Source: Laburnicola sp. R22_1
Lineage: Eukaryota; Ascomycota; Dothideomycetes; Pleosporales; Didymosphaeriaceae
Length of the DNA stretch: 64,000 bases
Assembly: GCA_014281115.1 (NCBI GenBank)
Contig: JACONQ010000006.1
Coordinates: 1,240,001-1,304,000, forward strand
Reading direction: 5' to 3'
Shown here: in pieces, positions 44,945-53,017 of the stretch
How the letters are laid out: the number at the start of each line of letters is the position of its first letter
Position numbering within the stretch: the stretch's first letter is position 1
The notes under the pieces: model-generated
What the model was told of the DNA's origin: nothing
Database searches by the model: none
Seen by the model: only the letters and a program-made list of their open reading frames with translations
Position numbers and translations under genes: made by a program

Positions 44945-46593
44945 GATAATGGCGGGTCATCGCTCATGCTGGCGTCTTCCCTCTCTGAGGTGGACGGGTC
45001 AGTGTGGATAGTTGATTGTGGACGAATGCTGCCGGCAGACAGTTGTCCTACATTAAGGCTCCTCTGGCCTGTGGCGGCCCGCCTTGGTCTCTTTTCTCTG
45101 CCAGTAGTAGAGGAGGATGCATAGGAGGCAGTAGTTGTAGGAGGTGTAGCCCTGCTATTTCCTTCTTGCCTCTGGGCAGAAAGGTGGGAAGGCACTGTCT
45201 CTGATACCTCCATAGGAGGAGCTTCAGGCTGAAGTGCTGCCTGTCCAAGGGCCACTTCAACTGTCCTGTAGAGGTGCTGCTGTGCTATTTTGCCTGCGCG
45301 ACGAATAGCCTTTAGCTCGGTCTTCGTAGGCTTAGTGATGTGTCCGTTGACCCGGCGAGGGGCTGCCGGGCAGTTGGTGTGACTAGCTGGATAAGGGCCA
45401 TAACAGTTGGCACACATAGCTTTGTGGGCGCAACTGTCCCCGTACTGTCCTTGGTGTCTATCCGTGCGGTCCCCGCAGTGTGCACAGCGGGCTACTCGGG
45501 TACAGCGGGCAGCGTTGCAGTATCCCTGGCAGCCTGGGTTATGTTGCTGTATGGTGGGATGCTTGTGGATTTCCTTCGAGAATTGGCTGGTGCCAAAGAG
45601 CCGGAACGAGCGGACTGGCTCCTTGTATGAAACAATCCAGGTTGTGAGGCCATGCTGATTTGCCCCATGCCGTGAGGTCCTGCAACTAACTGGCTGCTTG
45701 CCTGTTTGCGAGCAGACCTCTTCTTCTACTAGCTGGGTAGTAGTTGGTAGTTCTGTGCCGTCCAGGGTCCGGAAAGAGCTGGGTACTCCTTGTACTGCGT
45801 AGTTGATCCAGCGTTCGGGGATCTTCACCGCGTCTCCGCCTAGCGCTCTTACTAGAAGTTCCTGGTTTTCTTGAGTTAGAAGTCGGCCCCGGATGTTCTC
45901 ATTTGCTGGAGTAATCGCCCAGCCTGTGTTGATTAGTGATGCGGTAGGTATGTCTTTAAGGGTGAGTCCTGCTATGCTCTTGCATATTGCCTGCCTTATC
46001 GCAAAGGGTGAGGGTTGTTGCAGTCGCATTGCCGGGTTAGAGATGGCTACGAATATTCGATTGTCTTCTTTTGGCTTAACGGGCGGGTTGGGCCGGGGCT
46101 TAGCAGGGATTAGGGGCCGACTGCCACCCCTATCTGAGATCTGGGGGTCTCTGGCTACGTCCGCCCAAGAGCGGCGTCCCGACTCTTGGCTCCTAGGGTT
46201 GCTGTGACTGGTGTCGCTGCTCCAGCGGGAGCTAGGGGGGGAGTTGCTTGGGGGGAGCGAGGTCAGAGCCTGGATGACTCTCTGCTGCAGCTCCTTAGCA
46301 ATCTTGGCTTCTTGAAGGTTAGTGTAGCTCTCTGCGTGTTGGTCTACCGCTGCTGCGAAAGCCGTAGTGATAGTGTTCCACAGCTGGGCAATCTGCTGAG
46401 TCTCGGTGATGTGGCGTTGGACGGCATTAGAGACGCGAGGTTTAGGAGCGCCCCCACCGGGGTTCTGGCTGCTTAGAAGGGGTGCACGGTGATGCATGTC
46501 CTCCTGGGGCCGTCTTGGGGCGCGTGTATAAAGCTGCTGCGGGATCTCCGGGTCTGGGGACCCTGTGTGCTGGGAGGAGGGAGACTCTGCCAT
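44938..46593 (-). CDS. LINE ORF1: gag-like nucleic-acid-binding protein
   Basis: Intact 551-residue frame from ATG 46593 (MAESPSSQHTGSPDPEIPQQ). A proline/serine-rich N-terminus, a short helical segment (EAKIAKELQQRVIQALTSLP), a central region, then three cysteine-rich knuckles (CQGYCNAARCTRVARC, CAHCGDRTDRHQGQYGDSC, CANCYGPYPASHTNC; about residues 355-415), typical of gag-like ORF1 of fungal LINEs. It would bind the element RNA with ORF2. No stops or frameshifts, in contrast to nearly all other transposon genes here. Confidence 0.92.
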   Translation of the reverse strand: MAESPSSQHTGSPDPEIPQQLYTRAPRRPQEDMHHRAPLLSSQNPGGGAPKPRVSNAVQRHITETQQIAQLWNTITTAFAAAVDQHAESYTNLQEAKIAKELQQRVIQALTSLPPSNSPPSSRWSSDTSHSNPRSQESGRRSWADVARDPQISDRGGSRPLIPAKPRPNPPVKPKEDNRIFVAISNPAMRLQQPSPFAIRQAICKSIAGLTLKDIPTASLINTGWAITPANENIRGRLLTQENQELLVRALGGDAVKIPERWINYAVQGVPSSFRTLDGTELPTTTQLVEEEVCSQTGKQPVSCRTSRHGANQHGLTTWIVSYKEPVRSFRLFGTSQFSKEIHKHPTIQQHNPGCQGYCNAARCTRVARCAHCGDRTDRHQGQYGDSCAHKAMCANCYGPYPASHTNCPAAPRRVNGHITKPTKTELKAIRRAGKIAQQHLYRTVEVALGQAALQPEAPPMEVSETVPSHLSAQRQEGNSRATPPTTTASYASSSTTGREKRPRRAATGQRSLNVGQLSAGSIRPQSTIHTDPSTSEREDASMSDDPPLSC

Positions 46594-47966
46594 CCTGATA
46601 AGCTCCTTTGCGCGGTTGCGCGGAGGGCTAGGCGGACGTTAGAGGTACTCCCGGAATCAGCGCGGTGAGCTTGTTCAGTTGCTGGGATTATTAGGGTCTC
46701 TAGAGAGGATATCTAAAAATCGAAAAGTTGGTGTTCGGTGCTGGGTTGAATGGTGATATGCCTGTTGCTTCAAAAGACTTAAGTATCGTCTCCTCCTTAA
46801 AAGAGCTCGTCCAGGCCTCCCAGAATAGAGGGAAGAAGTCCCCTTTCTTAATAGGGAGGAGTCCCTGGCTCTGGTGGAGGTGATCTGATAGCTCCTTTGA
46901 GTACGCAGTTGATAGAGGCTTAAATAGAACCACATTAAGTGGCTGAAGCGTGTGGGTTGAATGAGGGGGGAAGATGGCTAGGAGTATCCTGTTACGGTTG
47001 CAATAGTCGATAAAATCCATAGTAACGTGAGATCCATGGCCATTAAGGATGAGTAACTAGTAAGACTGTTAAGCTTTTGCCTTGGTGTAGCGATCAAACA
47101 CCTGTTTAAGCTAGGCAAGGCTAATATTGTTGTTTGTCCAGCCTGAAGGCGACGAGGAAATGTGTACTGAGTGCTCTCCTGCCTTAATATCCTCTACCTA
47201 GCTTGATTGTATAGCCTTGTTAGTAGCCTAATAGATGAGGCTTGGTGGCAAGGCTGATCTATTAGCGCAAACACACGCTAGGAGGGTAATCTATTTATAA
47301 GAGCCATCTTGGAGAGATGCTATAACCTCCTTATTCTCCCACATTCGTCTGCTGAACACTTGTTTTAATTGGCTAGTGATACTAATTAAGAAGCCTTTTT
47401 TATCCATATTATACGTGTGACGAGGCTCGATGTCATATTCCTTGATTTTGGCACCTAGGAGATTAAAATACAGGCTGTATTTATCCCCTGAGTTGGCTTG
47501 GTGGCGATTGCTGTCCATACTAGCTGCCCATCGAGAGATTAGATGGATATTGTGTCGGTTGATGAAGCGAGTAACCTAGCTCTCGCTCACTGGCTCCTTG
47601 GCTATTGTTGACGCGAAATTTCGTATCATCTCTCTTATAGGTGGCAAGTGACGCGCTGTAAGCCCTTCAATGTATTGTACAAGCTCCTGCTCTTGTTAGG
47701 GACTGAGTTTCTGTTAGTTAAACCCCGCAGTTGCACGCGTTGTTTGAATTGCTTGGTGCCTTCGCAACAGCGTACTTTAATCAACGCCATACTTGCTAGC
47801 GATCTTAGTATAAGAGAAAGATTCTTCTGACCTTAGCGATTCTATTTCTTTAATTGCAGCCTCAATTGAGCTTATATTGGTGGCGTTATGGCGTGTTGAA
47901 ATTTGGGGTGGTTTGCGTTCAGCGGGGCGTTGACTGAATCCGGGCGTTGAGTGCACGGACACAGTA

Positions 47967-50078
47967 ACGTGTCTGTGCGCGTGCCGAGCCACTTCGCGTG
48001 CCGAGCCACCCAACACCAAAACGCTAAATAATCGCCTGAATTTGACGCGTCATAACTCCACCAATATAGGGGCAATCGAGGATGCGATTGCAGCTATTGA
48101 ATCTTTAAATCCAGGGGAATCATTTTCGTACAGAAATATTGCTGCCACCTACGGTGTAGATCGAACTACGTTATCCCGAAGACACAAGCGCGTTCAGGCA
48201 CCAAATGAAGCCAAGAACATCAACCAGCAGAAACTCAACCCACAGCAAGAGCAGGAGCTTGTAAAATATATCAAAGGACTCACAGAGAGACATATACCAC
48301 CTACTAGGGAGATGGTACGAAATTTCGCCTCTACAGTAGCCAAGGAGGCAGTCAGCGAGAGCTGGGTTACCCGCTTTATCAACCGACACAGCATTCATCT
48401 TATCTCGCAATAGACAGTCGGCATAGACAGCAATCGCCACAAAGCTAATTCAGGGGATAAATATCGCCTCTACTTTCAGCTCCTACATGACAAGATCAAT
48501 CAATATCAAATAGATCCTCGTCATACCTACAATATGGATGAGAAAGGCTTTATAATCAGTGTTGTTGGCAAATTAAAGAGAATATTCAGCCGACGAATGT
48601 GGGAGAAGAAGGAGGTTAGGGCATCACTCCAGGATGGAAACCGCGCGTGGATCACGCTCCTAGCATGTATATGCGCCAATAGATCTGCTCTGCCTCCTAG
48701 CCTGATCTATGAGGCTGCCAACAAAGGCATCCAATCAGCCTAGGTAGAAGATATCAAGGCAGGAGAACATGAAGTCTTTATCACCTTATCACCCTCTGGC
48801 TGGACGAACAACGATATTGGTCTTGCCTAGCTTGAATAGGTATTCGATCGCTGTACAAAAGAGAAGACTCGACAAGCATATCGGCTCCTAATCCTAGACG
48901 GCCATAGATCCCACATTACAATGGATTTCATCGACTACTGTGATAAGCATAGGATCCTGCTTGCTATCCTGCCTCCTTATTCAACTTATACGCTTCAGCT
49001 ACTTAACGTTGCAATGTTCAAGCCTCTATTAACTGCCTACTTAGCTGAGCTCTCGAAATACCTTAACGCAGGCCAAGGCCTAGTTTCTATTAAGAAGGGC
49101 AATTTCTTCCCACTATTCTGGAAGGCATGGCAAGCCTCCTTTAAGGAATTAACAATCCTTAGCTCTTTTAGAGCAACAGGCATATCACCACCTGATCCTG
49201 ATCCAATCCTCGATAGATTCACTAGATCTTAAGAATTAAGAGAAAGCTCCTCATCCCTACTGAGCGATTATGATTGGAGAAAGGTGGATAGGCTCGTACG
49301 CTCTGCAGTTAAGGATTAGAGTAGTAAGGATACGCAGAAGCTTCGTCAATCGCTCCACTATCTATCTGTTCAAAATGAGCTACTCCACCACGATATTGAT
49401 GGGCTTAGGGAGGCACTGTTTATAAAGCAGAAGCGTAAGAAGAAGGGCAAAGCTCTAGATCTCTAACAGCGCAAGGAGTATCACAGTGGGTCAGTGTTCT
49501 GGTCACCTAGGAAGGTGAGAGAGGCACGTGTCCGTTAATCTATTAAGGAGTAGGGGGATAAGGAGCAGCAGCTTCAAAAAGCAGAGACAGCAGAGCTAAA
49601 GAAGGCAGTTAGACTATACAAGGAGAAAATCCAGCAGGAAAAGCGTGCTGCGCGAGAGGCAGCGAAGGAGGCAAGAGAGAAGGAGAGAGCTAAAAAGGCA
49701 GCTTAGCGCGCTGCCTAGAAGTCTGCCCGCGACGCAAAAAAAGCTCTACAGTTATCTAAAAAGGGTAAGAGGAAGGCCTCTCAGCTATCTCTATAGAGCA
49801 GAAAACGTTAGAAATGTGTTGTTGATGCTTCAGATGTTGAGGAGTCCTCAGAGGGCGCATCTGCTGCCCCAACCGTCTCTACACGTCGCGGCCGCAACGT
49901 CAAGCTTCCAGACAGATATAAATAGTGCAAATTAATCGCAAGGATCTATTTAGTGCCCCTCTAGAAAATCCTGTAATAATATTAATTGTGGGTGGCTCTA
50001 TAGCTTCATTTTTGCATAAGCTGTTATGGTGTTGGGTGGCTCGTCACGCGAAGTGGCTCGGCACGCGCACAGACACGT
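47967..50078 (+). mobile_element. Pogo-8: full-length pogo transposon adjacent to Pogo-7
   Basis: 2,112 bp; ends ACGTGTCTGTGCGCGTGCCG and complement, TA at 47965-47966 (shared with Pogo-7) and 50079-50080. Each end contains a GTGCCGAGCCAC-type module twice, 17 bp apart. Opposite orientation to Pogo-7. Confidence 0.95.
48066..49925 (+). pseudogene. Pogo-8 transposase, 620-codon frame with nonsense codons
   Basis: The start codon is ATA (48066), aligned with the ATG of relatives (GAIEDAIAAIESLNPGESFS). Psq helix-turn-helix (IAATYGVDRTTLSRRHKRV), CENP-B-like domain (LTERHIPPTREMVRNFAST, ESWVTRFINRHSIHLIS), YNMDEKGFIISVVGKLKRIF, LLILDGHRSHITMDFIDYCD, STYTLQLLNVAMFKPLL, FFPLFWKAW, ISPPDPDPILDRF, SDYDWRKVDRLVRSA, FWSPRKVREARV, a long lysine/glutamate coiled coil and terminal TRRGRNVKLPDRYK. 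The first catalytic Asp and the LILDGH Asp are both kept. About a dozen stops, TAG where read. No frameshift. Confidence 0.92.
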
Positions 50079-50225
50079 TAGGGTGCAGCCCTGGTGATCC
50101 TGCGACGCTTCGACTCCCCACGGATACGACCACCACTGCGCCTGCAGCTTTTCCACAGCAGACATACATACTACGACAAGCCCTCAAAAAGACATAGTGC
50201 TGAGGGTTGGGAGCGAAGACGAGAG

Positions 50226-50685
50226 ATGGCGCGCCCCAAGAGCATGACAGACTTCTTGATGATGGCCAGCGAGGGTCCACGGAGCCAGCCTGGCACACCG
50301 GCAACCACGCACTTGCACTCTGCGACGGGCCCGTGGAGCGAGAACCTATTCTATGCTTACGCGCAGAAGGTATACACGGCTGTACCCCTCCCTCCCTTTT
50401 GCTTGGTTCCAGGAGAACTGCATGGTGTGTGAGGACATGATGCGGAGCGTTGAAAGGAGCGTCGAGAAAGTGGGAGAGGCAATGATGACAATCAGCTCAG
50501 ATTCAGCGAGCAATTCTTCCTTGTTGAGGGAAGCGGAGAAGACAATTGGAACGATTGTGAATCGGATTAGTCCTGCGGCGTGCAAGTTAAATAGGAGAAT
50601 CAAAGGCGTTTGGTATGAATATGATGAAGGGCCGAGCGGCAATATGGGCCATGTCGACGAGGAAGGGATTGGAAACGCCGCCTAA
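50226..50685 (+). CDS. Small two-exon hypothetical protein
   Basis: Possible gene: exon 50226-50369 (ATG; MARPKSMTDFLMMASEGPRS ... LFYAYAQK), 43-bp intron 50370-50412 (GTATAC...CCAG), exon 50413-50685 (ENCMVCEDMMRSVERSVEKV ... GIGNAA, stop). Total 417 nt, 138 residues, in frame across the intron. The second exon is helix-prone (RSVEKVGEAMMTISSDSASN SSLLREAEKTIG). No family is recognised. It starts 148 bp after Pogo-8, so the transposon may have displaced its promoter. Confidence 0.4.
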
Positions 50686-51252
50686 GACTCCACTGAGTTC
50701 AAGGATCGCGTAATGTGTGCATGTAAGCGTGTCTCTGTTATCTTGCATTGCTAGGCGTCCTGGGTTCGGATGGGGTATTCTGTTGGGAGATATCTTGTAC
50801 AAGGTATTGGTTTGCGGATTTGTAATGCCATTGCGGGTTATGAGGATCGCTATGGATTGTATGCTTATGAGTAGATTCATGTACATTTTACGAGTTGACA
50901 TTATTAGGCTTCACTGAACGAATCTAGTGCTTAGGCCTAAGCGAGCATCGTCACATTCGCAAGCGTTTTCAAAGTGTTGCGGTCGAACAACCCCATGACA
51001 TACAATCCTAAATGCCTAGCACACGCGCTTCTCTGCGTCAGAAGACCATGCTTAGAACGCGCGATATCAATTGATATTTCTAGTTTGTTTCCAAAAATGG
51101 CCATAGTCCGTGGGTATTTGTCCGGCGTTCTGACGTCCCAGGGCCTGTTCTGACGTCGCTGTTGTTCTGACATGAAGATAACAATTTTGAGCACTGTCTC
51201 AGCGCGGCACACCCATTTTTTCTAGTGTCATTGCAAGCTGTACGGAAGAAGC
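50686..51252. other. Intergenic region, no gene supported
   Basis: Contains only short frames without homology by eye. The right end is the promoter of the dehydrogenase gene. Confidence 0.45.
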
Positions 51253-51262
51253 TATATAAATA
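51253..51262 (+). promoter_or_regulatory. TATA box of the dehydrogenase gene
   Basis: TATATAAATA, 79 bp upstream of the ATG at 51341, a good position for a fungal core promoter with a short leader. Confidence 0.55.
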
Positions 51263-51340
51263 CTTTGTCAAGGTACGTAAAAGACTACCATTATTCAGAT
51301 ACATACGCGCAACTACATTTCTCCCTCGCTGTGCTCCACT

Positions 51341-52222
51341 ATGCCCACCAACGTCCTCATAACCGGCGCAAACCGCGGCCTAGGCAAAGGCCTCCTCGCC
51401 CGCTACCTCCTCCTCCCCAACCACATCATTATAGCCGCAGTCCGCACCCCCGATTCCCCCAGCAGCACTTCGCTCTCCGCCCTCCCCACCGCGCCCTCGA
51501 CGACGCCGTCGAATCCGACGCTTTCACCGCCATGCAAGAGCTCCAAACGAAGCACGGCATTACGAAGCTGGATGTCGTGATTGCCAATGCTGGGATCTCG
51601 TATACGTGGCCGACGGTTAAGGATTTGAAGTTGGAGGATTTGTCGGAACATTTGAAGACGAATGTGCTTGGGGTGGCGGGCTTGTATCAGGCGAGTAGGG
51701 GGTTGTTGATGGAGAGTGTGGGTCAGGGGGAAAAGGAGCCGGTGTTTATGCTTATGGGGTCTTCGGCGGGGTTGTTTGCGTATGTCATGAGATTTCGTTT
51801 CTTTGCTCACTCACTCTCTACCCGCGCTCTACATACCCACACCCCTTTCATCAACCCTCTTTACCTTACTTAATACCTGCTGATATCTACTAAACAGAAA
51901 CCAACCCCCCGTCCCCAACGCGGCCTACTGCCCCAGCAAAGCCGCCGCACACTGGCTCACCATCCGCATCAGCGCAGAAGACGCTTGGCTCCACGCCTTC
52001 GTCCTAAACCCAGGCTGGGTGCAGACGGATATGGGACAAGCGGGGGCGACGGGGTTGGGGTTGGGAACGCCGCCTACGACGGTCGATGCGTCGTGTGAGG
52101 GGATTATGGAGAGGTTGAAGGAGACGAGGAAGGAGGTGCATGGGGGGCGGTTTGTGAATTTTGGTGGGGCGGTGGATGATTGGAGGGGGAGTGGGGGGCT
52201 GATGGGAGTGGGTACTAGGTAG
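51341..52222 (+). pseudogene. Short-chain dehydrogenase/reductase (ketoreductase-like), frameshifted
   Basis: NAD(P)-dependent SDR. From ATG 51341: MPTNVLITGANRGLGKGLLA with the TGxxxGxG cofactor loop, then AAVRTPDSP; a frame change near 51500 into DDAVESDAFTAMQELQTKHG, LDVVIANAGIS (NAG motif), the catalytic Ser region LMGSSAGLF, a 118-bp intron 51780-51897 (GTATGT...AACAG), then NAAYCPSKAAAHW (catalytic Tyr-x3-Lys), AFVLNPGWVQTDMG, stop 52220-52222. Resembles the norsolorinic-acid-ketoreductase-like group of fungal SDRs. About 10 residues normally between the first strands are missing at the frame change, so a small deletion is more likely than a single-base error. All catalytic residues remain. 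Confidence 0.8.
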
Positions 52223-52550
52223 GTATCTAGGTATGTGTGGTGAGTGGTTAGGGAGGTTGAGGGCTGTGGGGGTGGGGGAGAGGTTGGTGTTGGTGGGATG
52301 TGATGGTAAGCGGGGATTAGGATTAGACTGTCTGTAAACGACACTGGAAGCTCATTGCTGCCTTCCATTCCTTAGTAGTAACGTGACTATCCTACCCCCC
52401 GGGCCAATACGTCATCTTTCCCGCTCTACCAAAACCATACAAAACAAATGCTATGTAACCATCACGCCCGAAGCTAGTAACCCTATCCCATAGTCAAACC
52501 CTACCTAAGGTAACAACTCCCCACTAGAGAGCCTCAGCCAACTCCAGCCC

Positions 52551-52844
52551 CTAACCCACCGAAGATATCGCAGTATCATCTCCCTCCTGCGGATGCACAG
52601 ACGGCCACACAAACACAGTAGCCATCATACCCTGCGGCTGTTGCGACGTAACTCCTGTTCCTGGCATGGTCGTGTTTGCAAGTTGCGGTTCGAGTGAGAG
52701 GGCTGTAGGGGTGGGTTGTGTGTCGGTGATTGGGGTCGTGAGGTTGTCGATTGAGTACACGTCGGCTTCGGGTGTGAATGTTGCGGTTGAGAGGAAGGGG
52801 AGGATGGAGAGGGCGAGGAGGTTGGGGAGGAGGTGCATTGTCAT
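52551..52844 (-). CDS. Small secreted protein (97 aa, cysteine-free)
   Basis: ATG at 52844 (or 52838) opens MTMHLLPNLLALSILPFLST, a convincing signal peptide with cleavage likely after STA or TFT. The mature part of about 75 residues is rich in Thr, Pro and Ser (TTPITDTQPTPTALSLEPQL) and has no cysteine. It contains two N-x-T glycosylation sites (DNLTT, ANTTM). A TATA box lies 166 bp upstream at 53010-53017. No known family recognised; it could be a secreted or wall-associated peptide. The TGA-less frame is uninterrupted and ends at a proper stop. Confidence 0.55.
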   Translation of the reverse strand: MTMHLLPNLLALSILPFLSTATFTPEADVYSIDNLTTPITDTQPTPTALSLEPQLANTTMPGTGVTSQQPQGMMATVFVWPSVHPQEGDDTAISSVG

Positions 52845-53009
52845 TGGGTGTAATGAGGGTGGGGTAGATTTGTTGTGGAAGAGCGGTTGTGCCGTAGCGA
52901 TTTGATGATGAGGTCTACCTTAGGTATGTGGAGGATTATTGAATGACGAGATTGATGAGTGACGGTTGGGGGGAGTATCTGAGAGCTATGAGAGGAGGGA
53001 GGGGGAGGG

Positions 53010-53017
53010 TATTTATA
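53010..53017 (-). promoter_or_regulatory. TATA box upstream of the small secreted protein
   Basis: TATAAATA on the minus strand followed by a pyrimidine-rich CCCTCCCCCTCCCTCC stretch, 166 bp before the ATG at 52844. Consistent with transcription of that frame. Confidence 0.5.

Larger units (their letters stand above)
40721..46740 (-). mobile_element. Tad-like LINE, about 6.0 kb, inserted in Pogo-7
   Basis: Non-LTR retrotransposon with gag-like ORF1, then ORF2 with endonuclease, reverse transcriptase, RNase H and a C-terminal CCHC-like finger. This architecture is known from fungal Tad-clade and related I-type LINEs. The 14-bp duplication (40707-40720 / 46741-46754) and a 3' tail made of ACCA repeats (minus strand, ends about 40721-40740) define it. 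The 5' end at 46740 appears full length because ORF1 starts 147 bp inside. It has few stops compared with its host, so it is the youngest large insertion in the window. Confidence 0.94.
39970..47875 (-). pseudogene. Pogo-7 transposase, split by the LINE
   Basis: The start codon at 47873-47875 is ATA, aligned with the ATG of sister copies (ISSIEAAIKEIESLRSEESF). N-terminal part 46741-47875: psq helix-turn-helix with a stop, MIRNFASTIAKEPVSES, YNMDKKGFLISITSQLKQVF (the Glu after the first Asp is Lys), LLILNGHGSHVTMDFIDYCN (second Asp now Asn), STHTLQPLNVVLFKPLSTAY, ISPFNP. C-terminal part 39970-40720: PFNPEVILKRFTNTTLDEQK, SNWRKLDRLVQSAV, YYGGAVFWSLRKVREAR, coiled coil, terminal SRNVKLPSKYK. 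Without the LINE and one 14-bp duplication the length is 1,872 nt = 624 codons. All stops read are TAG. Confidence 0.9.
39818..47964 (-). mobile_element. Pogo-7: pogo transposon interrupted by a 6-kb LINE
   Basis: Left end CTGTGTCCGTGCACTCAACG at 39818 and its complement at 47964; TA at 39816-39817 and 47965-47966. Modules TCAACGCCC occur twice, 17 bp apart, at each end. Removing the LINE and one target copy leaves 2,113 bp, the normal size for this family. Its right-hand TA is also the left-hand TA of Pogo-8. Confidence 0.94.

Noticed and set aside
42168..46476. Many open frames of 70-160 codons on the plus strand
   Set aside because: They are antisense shadows of the LINE ORF1 and ORF2.
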